A DNA stretch of 64,000 nucleotides, taken from the NCBI RefSeq assembly GCF_051851555.1, contig NZ_JBPDVH010000002.1, positions 186,001 to 250,000 on the forward strand. Direction: 5' to 3'. This stretch comes from Lonepinella sp051851555. Its GTDB lineage: Bacteria > Pseudomonadota > Gammaproteobacteria > Enterobacterales > Pasteurellaceae. A program made the translations under genes and the position numbers. Below are positions 17,623-25,272 of the stretch, in pieces. Each line of letters opens with the position of its first letter. Positions within the stretch are counted from its first letter, which is position 1. The notes under the pieces are model-generated. The model was not told where the DNA came from. It saw only the letters and a list, made by a program, of their open reading frames with translations, and ran no database searches.

Positions 17623-18660
17623 TTAGAAGAATACACGTAAACCAACAACATATTTGTTGTCTTTTGAGTAAGCTGGACCAGTAGCTTCATATGTTTTAGT
17701 GCGGAAATGTGCATATTCAACAAAAGTTACCACGTTTTTGTGTAATTGATAATCTACACCAGCTAAGTATTTATTGGTGATATCAACCGCTTTATTTTCA
17801 GCACGTTCCCATTGTACATAAACACGAGATGGTTCTGTCACTTGATAGCTTGCTTGAACTAAAGCATAGTTGCTCTTATCATTTGAATTTTGAGATTTAA
17901 CTTTATGGTTGGCTTGACCGTAGTTTAAACCAAGGTTAAAGTCACCCAAGGTATAACCAGCGTGAACTAACCATTGACGGTTTTTCGCCACAGTATCTCT
18001 TGTTGTACCATTATCATAGTTGTCTTGACTATAAACAGCAGCAAAATCTAATGCCTGACTTTCACCTAATTCTAGGTTATAGAATAAGGTTGCTGCGTAA
18101 CCATTTTTCAAACTATCGTCTGTTGAACCACCGCTAGTACGAGTTTTACTACTATTACCAAATAAATAATCTAAACCAAAGCTAAAACCACTCCACTCTG
18201 CTGAACGGAATTTAACAGATTTGTCTGCATCAGTTGTTAACGGAATTAATGCTCCACTGAAAGTATAACCGTTATCACCAATCACATCATCTGCATTGGT
18301 TGCTTGACGACCAAAACTTAATGCACCGATATCTTGGTGTTCAAAACCACCGAATAATTTATTGGTAGTTGGATTGTTAAACGAGCTCTTCTCGTCCGCA
18401 CCATCGTTAAAACGTAATTGATAACCCGCAAATGCGCCGAAACCATTACCTAAATCTTGTTTGACATCGACAAGTACACGAGAGCCATCATTTTGTAAAT
18501 CAGTACGTTGATCATTTCCAAAACGACCTAATGCCATACGGAATGAACCGCTTAATTCAATTTTTGTGCCGTCTTTTTCGTAAACGGTGGCGGCGTTGGC
18601 TGTGCTTACTGCTGTTGCGGCTGTGGCAGCCACTGCTAATGCTACTAATGTTTTTTTCAT
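17623..18660 (-). CDS. General outer-membrane porin (OmpP2/OmpH-like)
   Basis: 345 residues. A signal peptide of about 23 residues ends STANA. The mature protein begins ATVYEKDGTKIELSGS and ends in Phe (GLRVFF), the beta-barrel C-terminal signal. Alternating hydrophobic strands and the FGAFAGYQLRF and LGLNYG segments fit the Gram-negative porin family (16-stranded trimer). It is the likely major outer-membrane diffusion pore, and surface loops such as the Ser/Thr/Gly-rich stretch near 170-180 should vary between strains. A strong AAGGAA site precedes the ATG, and a CRP site lies in the upstream gap. Confidence 0.9.
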   Translation of the reverse strand: MKKTLVALAVAATAATAVSTANAATVYEKDGTKIELSGSFRMALGRFGNDQRTDLQNDGSRVLVDVKQDLGNGFGAFAGYQLRFNDGADEKSSFNNPTTNKLFGGFEHQDIGALSFGRQATNADDVIGDNGYTFSGALIPLTTDADKSVKFRSAEWSGFSFGLDYLFGNSSKTRTSGGSTDDSLKNGYAATLFYNLELGESQALDFAAVYSQDNYDNGTTRDTVAKNRQWLVHAGYTLGDFNLGLNYGQANHKVKSQNSNDKSNYALVQASYQVTEPSRVYVQWERAENKAVDITNKYLAGVDYQLHKNVVTFVEYAHFRTKTYEATGPAYSKDNKYVVGLRVFF

Positions 18661-18691
18661 AATAGATTCCTTCTTGTATCAGGATTATTGT

Positions 18692-18788
18692 TATATACAA
18701 TTAAGATTTGAACTTTTCAAAAAGAATGCGGTCAAACCTCGCTTTTTTAAAGCCTAGTCATATTGCCAAAGAATAAAATCAAGGTCAA
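18692..18788 (-). promoter_or_regulatory. Candidate porin promoters
   Basis: Two candidates, both on the minus strand. Proximal: TTGAAA (18715-18720) and TATATA (18692-18697) with a 17-bp spacer. Distal: TTGACC (18783-18788) and a poor -10 CAATAT (18760-18765), also 17 bp. With the distal one the CRP site would be centred near -71, a class I position. I cannot choose between them from sequence alone. Confidence 0.4.
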
Positions 18789-18812
18789 CCATAAAAAACA
18801 AATTTTCCAAAA

Positions 18813-18834
18813 AAATGTGATGAAGATCACATTT
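18813..18834. promoter_or_regulatory. CRP-binding site (perfect core palindrome)
   Basis: TGTGA-TGAAGA-TCACA (18816-18831), extended by AAA and TTT on each side, fits the full 22-bp CRP consensus. It is the ordinary (CRP-N) type rather than the Sxy-dependent competence type. The only gene that starts nearby is the porin, about 155 bp away on the minus strand, so catabolite control of the porin is the simplest reading. Confidence 0.8.
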
Positions 18835-18939
18835 TTCTTGCATTTTAGTCTATTTTATAGACAACTCACGCTATATATCACTCCATTATGAGGGGAAACA
18901 AGGCAAAAAATCGCATAAAGTGGAGTGAGTAAGTAAAAA

Positions 18940-20307
18940 TTACAGCTGAAAAATCACCCGCAAGCCAATATTCTGCGGATTATTCTGCCGATTTTCTAAC
19001 CGCACTTGAATATGATGTAATTCCGCAATGCGTTTCACAATGGATAAACCTAACCCACTGCCCTTTTCATTTTGCCCGGCGGGACGATAAAAACGCTGGC
19101 CCAATTTATCTAAATCGGCTTGATTCACCCCGCCACCATTATCCTCAATATAAATCGCCGTTTTTTCTAACCGCACCTTGACTTGGCTATGGGTTGGGCA
19201 ATATTTAATGGCGTTATCCATGACGTTGCGCAACATTAAAGACAACAAGACGGTTTGCCCTTGGCGTGGTTCGGGAGTCGCCTTAACGTCAAAATGCAGT
19301 TCAATCTGTTTGTGTTGGGCGGAAAAATACAGCTCGCTGATTACCGAGCTAATCAGCGTTTGCCAATCAATGTTTTCCAATTCCTCTAATTGTTGCAGAT
19401 TATCTAAGCGAGAGAGGGTTAATAATTGTTCGATCACCTGTGTCGCACGATCAATGCCTTGCGTGAGATTTGTTAAGGCTTCCTCTCTTAATGCTACATC
19501 ATCACCGACCATTTGCGCAATTTCCGCTTGAATCCGTAAACCCGCTAATGGGCTGCGTAACTCATGCGCGGCGTCGGACGTAAAGCGACGCTCTCGGGCT
19601 AACATGCTGGAAGTGCGGTCAAAAAAGCCGTTTAATCCTTGCACTAACGGCAAAATTTCATCCGGTAGATTTTCTGTGGTAATATGTTGATGATTATCTG
19701 GCGAACGGCGCCGCATTTCCCGCCCCACTTGATTAATGGCTTTTAATTCTCGCCCAATCAGTAAAATCATCAAGCCAATAAGTAAGGGCAAGCCCGCAAT
19801 CCACACCCACATTTGCTTAAACACCATATCATTAATCAGGCTACCCCGATATTTAAGCTGCTGCCCGACCGCCACAATTAAGCTACGATCTTCGGAGGGC
19901 AACCAAAAAATGCGCCATTTATCCTTATCTTCGCCCGCCAACGTCGTCACCGAAAATCCGCGTGTTGGGGCAAAAATAAAGTTTTCCCCTTTTGCGTCAT
20001 CCCCCAATAATAATTGGCCGTCACGTGTAAATACAGCAAAAGCTAAGGCGTCATCATCATAATGAGATTTCCGTTTATGAAACGGACGAAATCCGCCACG
20101 TTTTTGGCGTTCCAGCAGAATTTGATGTAAGTTCGAGGTAGCTAATCGTTTGGCTAATAACACCTGTTGTGCATCAAACAGTTCGTCCACTTCCTTACGC
20201 ACTTCAAACCACGCAATCGCCGTCGAAATGCCCCATATAATTAAGGCAGTTAACGACAAAATGGAAATTAAACGTAAGCGTAAGCTATTCTTTTGCCGTA
20301 ATTTCAT
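18940..20307 (-). CDS. qseC: Sensor histidine kinase QseC
   Basis: 455 residues. One transmembrane helix near 11-32, a periplasmic domain (about 33-160), a second helix (about 165-183), then HAMP, a HisKA dimerisation box with AAHELRSPLAGLR (phospho-His) and a HATPase_c domain (N-box MDNAIKYC, G1 EDNGGG, G2 GSGLGLSIV). A periplasmic acidic stretch HYDDDALAFAVF lies where QseC proteins carry the acidic sensing motif. It probably phosphorylates QseB. The start overlaps the end of qseB by 23 bp. In related species QseBC responds to catecholamines and iron. Confidence 0.9.
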   Translation of the reverse strand: MKLRQKNSLRLRLISILSLTALIIWGISTAIAWFEVRKEVDELFDAQQVLLAKRLATSNLHQILLERQKRGGFRPFHKRKSHYDDDALAFAVFTRDGQLLLGDDAKGENFIFAPTRGFSVTTLAGEDKDKWRIFWLPSEDRSLIVAVGQQLKYRGSLINDMVFKQMWVWIAGLPLLIGLMILLIGRELKAINQVGREMRRRSPDNHQHITTENLPDEILPLVQGLNGFFDRTSSMLARERRFTSDAAHELRSPLAGLRIQAEIAQMVGDDVALREEALTNLTQGIDRATQVIEQLLTLSRLDNLQQLEELENIDWQTLISSVISELYFSAQHKQIELHFDVKATPEPRQGQTVLLSLMLRNVMDNAIKYCPTHSQVKVRLEKTAIYIEDNGGGVNQADLDKLGQRFYRPAGQNEKGSGLGLSIVKRIAELHHIQVRLENRQNNPQNIGLRVIFQL

Positions 20308-20965
20308 CCTGTTTTCCTAAGGCGTAACCGACGCCATGCACGGTTCGAATAAATTGTTTGCCTAATTTTTTACGTAAATTATACATGTGAACTTCAAGGG
20401 CATTACTGCTCACATCATCCTCCCAACTGTATAATTTTTCCTCGATAAACGTGCGACTTAACACCCGTTTTTGATTGAGCATAAACAATTCAAGTAACTT
20501 ATATTCTCTTGTGGTGAGCGAAATATCTTGATCTTCGAGCCAAACCTTATGATTATTCGGATCAAATTTCACGGCGCCGTATTCAATAATCGGGTTCGTT
20601 TGCCCATGACGGCGACGAATTAACGCCTGCAAACGTGCCACCACTTCCGCTAAAGCAAAGGGCTTACACAAATAATCATCCGCCCCACGTTGCAAGCCAT
20701 GGATACGTTCATCTAAGGTATCACGAGCGGTTAAAATCAAAATCGGCACATCTTGATTATCCGCTCGCCATTGTTGCAAAATAGCCAATCCATCCATTTT
20801 GGGCAAGGTTAAATCTAACACGACGGCGTCATAATCCGCAGATTTAATCGCCTCAAAACCTGTTTTGCCGTCAGTAAACCAATCCACCAAAAAGCCTGAT
20901 TTGGTTAAGCCAATATTTAACCCATTACCGATTAAGGGATCATCTTCAATCACTAAAATTCGCAT
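20285..20965 (-). CDS. qseB: Response regulator QseB
   Basis: 226 residues, OmpR/PhoB family. The receiver domain has DD near residues 8-9, phospho-acceptor Asp51 in YDAVVLDLTLPKMDG, Thr in LILTARD and Lys in LCKPFA. The C-terminal winged helix carries LTTREYKLLELFMLNQ and VHMYNLRKKLG. It acts as the DNA-binding partner of QseC. ygiW lies upstream with a hairpin terminator between them, and qseC overlaps its 3' end. Confidence 0.92.
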   Translation of the reverse strand: MRILVIEDDPLIGNGLNIGLTKSGFLVDWFTDGKTGFEAIKSADYDAVVLDLTLPKMDGLAILQQWRADNQDVPILILTARDTLDERIHGLQRGADDYLCKPFALAEVVARLQALIRRRHGQTNPIIEYGAVKFDPNNHKVWLEDQDISLTTREYKLLELFMLNQKRVLSRTFIEEKLYSWEDDVSSNALEVHMYNLRKKLGKQFIRTVHGVGYALGKQDEITAKE

Positions 20966-21006
20966 AAATTACACCGCAGTTTTTCAATTTGTTCTATTAG
21001 CATAAC

Positions 21007-21033
21007 AAAAAAGCGACCGCAATAGTCGCTTTT
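21007..21033 (-). terminator. Intrinsic terminator or attenuator between ygiW and qseB
   Basis: On the minus strand AAAAGCGAC-tattgcg-GTCGCTTTTTT forms a stem with a T-run, only eight bases after the ygiW stop and 41 bases before qseB. It should end most ygiW transcripts while letting a fraction into qseBC. An attenuator has been described at this place in the Aggregatibacter actinomycetemcomitans operon, as I recall it. Confidence 0.75.
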
Positions 21034-21041
21034 AGAGAAAA

Positions 21042-21602
21042 TTATTCTGCTTTTTCAGCAGGTTTACTCGACGGCTTGCCCTCTGGTCTTGTTCTTACTT
21101 TCTCCACCACAACCGCCTCCACTTCAGTTTTGCCCCAAGATTTTTCCACTTCGGCCACGATCTTGACGTTATCTTCTGGCGTAATCAATCCACGCATGGC
21201 TTTACGATTAATCTCTAAGGTTAATTCACCTGAGCTATCTTTAAATACGAAGTCGTTTTTACCCACTTGTTTCACAATATGACCGATTAAAATAATCGGT
21301 TGATCATCTTGCCACTTTTCTGCGTCCGCCACTTGTGTAGTTTTGGTCGGCATAAATCCACCGTGCATAAAAGGTTCAGGACGTTCATGATTAGGACGAT
21401 TTTCCGCCATTCTATTGCCACGTTCAGCCCCTTGCCTACGATTCTCTGGCGATCTTGCTTTTGCTTGCACCACCACGGGATCTAAGGTGGCTTGTGATTC
21501 AGGTGCGGTTTCTGCTTGTACAAGCGTTGTCCCCGCTAAAATAGATAAACCCAATAAGGCCGCTAAACTCGTTTTTTTCATTACATTTTTTTTCATCATC
21601 AT
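21042..21602 (-). CDS. ygiW: YgiW-like periplasmic protein (BOF/OB-fold), first gene of ygiW-qseBC
   Basis: 186 residues. Three ATGs in tandem begin the gene; the AAGGAA site favours the second or third (21599 or 21596). A signal peptide ends near LVQA. The BOF (OB-fold) domain covers about 90-170: QVADAEKWQDDQPIILIGHI, then FVFKDSSGELTLEINRKAM. It has extra regions: an Arg/Asn/Glu-rich linker (about 45-80) and a Lys/Pro/Ser/Glu tail. YgiW proteins are stress-linked periplasmic factors without a known enzyme activity, and in relatives YgiW helps tune QseC. Confidence 0.82.
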   Translation of the reverse strand: MMMKKNVMKKTSLAALLGLSILAGTTLVQAETAPESQATLDPVVVQAKARSPENRRQGAERGNRMAENRPNHERPEPFMHGGFMPTKTTQVADAEKWQDDQPIILIGHIVKQVGKNDFVFKDSSGELTLEINRKAMRGLITPEDNVKIVAEVEKSWGKTEVEAVVVEKVRTRPEGKPSSKPAEKAE

Positions 21603-21713
21603 TTCCTTTGTAAAATAACGTTAATCATCCAAAGCGTTGCGCCATGACATCACTTTGTTGAGAGAGATTAAAACAGATAAGTATTAAGAAAAAATGAAGA
21701 AAGGATTAAAAAA

Positions 21714-21992
21714 TTAAAATCCCATTCGCCACCAGAATAATAAAGGCAAAATCACTAAAAAAAGCACCGCACTTAAACCGACCGCCCATTTAAATTGCCA
21801 ATGTTGGGTCTTATGCCGAAAATGTTGCATACCCAAATGCACACCGATAAACCCACCAATAAAACAAAGGGTAAAGAACACCAATTCTTCAATTCGCCAT
21901 TGTTTATTTTCAGCACGTTTTTTATCTTCTCGCATTAAAAAATAAGCGGTGATATTCACCACCGCTATATAGGTTATAAAGAAGTAAAGCAT
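21714..21992 (-). CDS. DUF1294 small membrane protein
   Basis: 92 residues with three hydrophobic helices (about 1-18, 36-55 and 70-90). The polar segment FIGGFIGVHLGMQHFRHKTQHWQF contains the DUF1294 pattern (GGxxGxxxGMxxFRHKTxH). Function is unknown. It starts three bases after the glyA stop, so it is the last gene of the purH-purD-glyA transcription unit. Confidence 0.85.
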   Translation of the reverse strand: MLYFFITYIAVVNITAYFLMREDKKRAENKQWRIEELVFFTLCFIGGFIGVHLGMQHFRHKTQHWQFKWAVGLSAVLFLVILPLLFWWRMGF

Positions 21993-21995
21993 GGC

Positions 21996-23261
21996 TTATT
22001 TTTCATAAACCGGTAAACGTTTACAAATTTCCAACACTTTCGCTTTGGTTGCTGCAATGACGCTTTCTTCATTGTCTTTGCCTAACGCATCTAATACATC
22101 ACACATCCAACCGGCTAATGCAGTGACATCTTGCTCATTGAAACCACGACGAGTGACAGATGGTGTACCTACACGAATACCTGATGTCACAAACGGTTTT
22201 TGTGGATCATTTGGCACGGCATTTTTGTTGACCGTAATATTGGCACGACCTAATGCCGCATCCGCTGCTTTACCTGTTAAGCCTTGTTTTACAAAGCTCA
22301 CCAAGAATAAATGGTTTTCGGTGCCGTTAGACACTACGTCATAACCACGAGATTTAAACACTTCCACCATGGCCTTAGCGTTTTTAACCACATTTTGTTG
22401 ATAGACTTTGTATTCTGGTTCAAGAGCCTCTTTAAAACAAACGGCTTTTGCTGCAATGATATGCACTAATGGACCACCTTGACCCGCAGGGAATACCGCA
22501 GATTGGAATTTTTTGTACATTTCTTCATCACCAGAAGAAGAAAGGATTAACCCCCCACGTGGACCGCCTAAAGTTTTGTGGGTGGTTGTGGTCACAACAT
22601 GAGCGTGTGGTAATGGATTTGGATAAACGCCGGCGGCAATTAAACCTGCTACGTGTGCCATATCGACAAATAAATACGCCCCCACTTCGTCGGCAATTTC
22701 ACGCATTTTTGCCCAGTCCACCACTTGGCTATAAGCAGAGAAACCGGCGACGATCATTTTTGGTTTGCATTCTAAGGCTTTTTGACGTACATCTGCATAG
22801 TCGATTAAACCGTCTGCGGTGATACCGTATAACACGGAATTGTAGATCTTGCCCGAAAAGCTCACTTTCGCCCCATGGGTTAAGTGACCACCATGTGCTA
22901 AATCCATGCCTAAAATCGTATCACCTGGTTTAATTAACGCCATATAGACGGCTGCATTGGCTTGTGAACCTGAATGCGGCTGCACATTGACATAATCTGC
23001 CCCAAATAATTGTTTGGCACGATCAATGGCTAATTGTTCAACAACATCCGCATATTCACAACCACCGTAATAACGTTTGCTTGGATAACCTTCCGCATAT
23101 TTATTGGTAAATTGTGAGCCTTGTGCTGCCATTACTAATGGGCTGGCATAGTTTTCAGAGGCAATCAATTCAATATGCTCTTCTTGACGACGGTTTTCAT
23201 CTTGAATGGCTTGCCATAAAATAGGATCGTAATTTTCAATGGTGACAGATTTTTTAAACAT
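21996..23261 (-). CDS. glyA: Serine hydroxymethyltransferase GlyA
   Basis: 421 residues, full length. The PLP-lysine motif TTTTHKTLGGPRGG lies at about 223-236, with the N-terminal ENYASPLVMAAQGS and the YAEGYPSKRYYGG substrate segment. It converts serine and tetrahydrofolate to glycine and 5,10-methylene-tetrahydrofolate, which supplies glycine to PurD and one-carbon units to PurH. It lies 107 bp after purD with its own AAGGA site. I see no PurR operator in that gap. Confidence 0.96.
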   Translation of the reverse strand: MFKKSVTIENYDPILWQAIQDENRRQEEHIELIASENYASPLVMAAQGSQFTNKYAEGYPSKRYYGGCEYADVVEQLAIDRAKQLFGADYVNVQPHSGSQANAAVYMALIKPGDTILGMDLAHGGHLTHGAKVSFSGKIYNSVLYGITADGLIDYADVRQKALECKPKMIVAGFSAYSQVVDWAKMREIADEVGAYLFVDMAHVAGLIAAGVYPNPLPHAHVVTTTTHKTLGGPRGGLILSSSGDEEMYKKFQSAVFPAGQGGPLVHIIAAKAVCFKEALEPEYKVYQQNVVKNAKAMVEVFKSRGYDVVSNGTENHLFLVSFVKQGLTGKAADAALGRANITVNKNAVPNDPQKPFVTSGIRVGTPSVTRRGFNEQDVTALAGWMCDVLDALGKDNEESVIAATKAKVLEICKRLPVYEK

Positions 23262-23368
23262 AGATTTGTCCTTCTAAAGTTGGTGGGTAAATTTTGTGAT
23301 AGTTTACCCTGTTTTGGATTAAAATTTAATTGTTAATTATTCCAATTCTAAATGAATAATTTTCATCT

Positions 23369-24658
23369 TTATTTCGTTTGCTCTCTCGCCACTGCCCGAT
23401 AGCCAATATCACGGCGATAAAAACGGCCTGTCCAATTCACTTTTTCGGCTAATTTCAAGGCTTTTTGTTGGGCATCAAATACGGAATTACCTAAAGCCGT
23501 GACACACAGCACTCGTCCACCGTTAGTAACAAGTTTACCGTCTTTTTCTGCCACACCGGCTAAAAAGACTTTTTCATCTGTCTTACTTTCTGTTGGTAAA
23601 CCGTGAATTTCGTCATGTTTACGGTAATCTGCGGGATAGCCTTCTGCTGCCAACACGATACCTAATGCAGGCTGTTCTGCCCATTGGGATTTCAGCTGAT
23701 CTAACTCACCTTGACAGGCTTTCAAACAAAGCTCAACTAAATCTGATTGCAAACGCATCATAATCGGTTGGGTTTCAGGATCACCAAAACGGCAGTTAAA
23801 TTCGATCACTTTCGGCTGACCATTTTTATCAATCATTAGACCCGCATATAAAAAGCCTTTATACACATTATTTTCCGCTGCCATACCACGTACGGTTGGA
23901 TAAATAATTTGTTCCATCACACGCTGATGAATTTCTGGTGTGACCACAGGTGCTGGTGAATATGCCCCCATTCCACCGGTGTTCAGCCCTTGATCATGTT
24001 CACCAACACGTTTATGGTCTTGACTGGTTGCCATGGGTTCAACGTGTTCACCGTCTACCATGACAATAAAACTGGCTTCTTCACCGTCCAGAAATTCTTC
24101 CACCACCACTCGGCTACCCGCTTCACCAAAGGCATTGCTGGCTAACATATCACGCACCGCATTTTCGGCTTCTGCCAACGTCATTGCCACAATCACGCCT
24201 TTGCCAGCCGCTAAACCATCTGCTTTAATCACAATCGGTGCACCTTTTGCACGAATATAGGCAAGAGCAGGTTCAATTTCCGTGAAGTTTTGATATTCCG
24301 CCGTTGGGATCTTGTGACGAGCTAAAAAATCTTTGGTAAAGGCTTTCGAGCCTTCCAGTTGAGCTGCAGATTGACGTGGTCCGAAAATGGTTAGCCCTGC
24401 TTGTTCAAAGGCATCGACCACACCGACGACTAACGGAGCTTCAGGACCCACGATAGTTAAGCCGATTTGGTTATCTTGCGCAAATTTGACTAAAGCAGGT
24501 ACGTCGGTCGCAGAAATGGGTACATTTTGCACCGCACTTTCTCTGGCTGTTCCTGCGTTTCCTGGGGCGACAAAGACTTTGGTGGCGAGTGGTGATTGGG
24601 CAGCTTTCCAAGCGAGGGCGTGTTCGCGACCGCCATTTCCAATAATTAATATATTCAT
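23369..24658 (-). CDS. purD: Phosphoribosylamine-glycine ligase PurD
   Basis: 429 residues. N-domain MNILIIGNGGREHALAWK, the ATP-grasp core with PIVIKADGLAAGKGVIVA and EEFLDGEEASFIVM, metal residues in VIEFNCRFGDPETQ, and the C-terminal domain are all intact. It catalyses step two of purine synthesis: phosphoribosylamine + glycine + ATP to GAR. A strong AAAGGAAA site precedes it. A 538-bp repeat element separates it from purH, so the usual tight purH-purD linkage is interrupted here. Confidence 0.96.
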   Translation of the reverse strand: MNILIIGNGGREHALAWKAAQSPLATKVFVAPGNAGTARESAVQNVPISATDVPALVKFAQDNQIGLTIVGPEAPLVVGVVDAFEQAGLTIFGPRQSAAQLEGSKAFTKDFLARHKIPTAEYQNFTEIEPALAYIRAKGAPIVIKADGLAAGKGVIVAMTLAEAENAVRDMLASNAFGEAGSRVVVEEFLDGEEASFIVMVDGEHVEPMATSQDHKRVGEHDQGLNTGGMGAYSPAPVVTPEIHQRVMEQIIYPTVRGMAAENNVYKGFLYAGLMIDKNGQPKVIEFNCRFGDPETQPIMMRLQSDLVELCLKACQGELDQLKSQWAEQPALGIVLAAEGYPADYRKHDEIHGLPTESKTDEKVFLAGVAEKDGKLVTNGGRVLCVTALGNSVFDAQQKALKLAEKVNWTGRFYRRDIGYRAVAREQTK

Positions 24659-24702
24659 TTTGTTTCCTTTATTTTAATTACAATATGTTTGTTTTTTAAT
24701 AA

Positions 24703-25240
24703 CGGGTTTCGCCCGTTGGGCGACCATACTTTCTTTTGCTTGTGCAAAAGAAAGTAGGCAAAGAAAAGCACACCCCGACTTCACCGCTTTTCTTTGCTCG
24801 TTTGGCATTTTCTTAACGCTAAATTTTGAACTCGCTTCGCTCAGACATGCAAAATTTAGCTAAAAATGCCAAGTCGCAAAGGCGGTTCAGACGGGGCCCC
24901 AGATTTTGACCGAGCGTAAACAAAAGTGCGGTTGAAAAAATAAATATTTTTTAAGCTACGGAGTAGCGTCACCATGCTTAACCTAGTACGCCAGTACTAG
25001 GTATTCTCTATTTTTCCACTGCTTTCTATTCCACCACCAATGGGGCCCCATGTTTGCCGCCTGAAAATAATTAAATTTGTAGGAAAAGTTGTGCTGTTTG
25101 AGCGAAGCGAGTTGACAACTTTTCCGTTAAGCAAATTTAATTATTTTCAGGAAACAAGGCAAAGTTGGGGTGTGCTTTCTTTTTGCTTACTTTTTCTTTG
25201 CACAAGCAAAGAAAAAGTAAGTCGCCATCGGCGAAACCCG
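24703..25240 (+). repeat. Composite foldback repeat element, copy 1 (two inverted arms)
   Basis: The 614-bp gap between purD and purH is filled by this element. Ends are inverted: CGGGTTTCGCC...GGGCGAC at left, and GTCGCCATCGGCGAAACCCG (25221-25240) at right. Each arm has in turn a T-rich hairpin, a GGGGTGTG box, a long nested stem with a GAGCGAAGCGAG loop, and a GGGGCCCC box. Arm A stem: TTGGCATTTT and GCTAAATTTTG with partners at 24850-24872. Arm B stem: 25060-25079 with 25132-25151. The centre carries an uptake signal (24924-24932) and CCTAGTAC/GTACTAGG (24982-25001). Open frames inside are not credible genes. Confidence 0.85.
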
Positions 25241-25272
25241 ATCTAGATTAAAAGAAAAATTCTCTTAAAATC

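Noticed and set aside
25040..25246. 68-residue open frame in repeat copy 1
   Set aside because: It runs through arm B of the element including stem and terminal hairpin sequence; its reading depends on the repeat and the other arms do not keep it. It is a by-product of the repeat.
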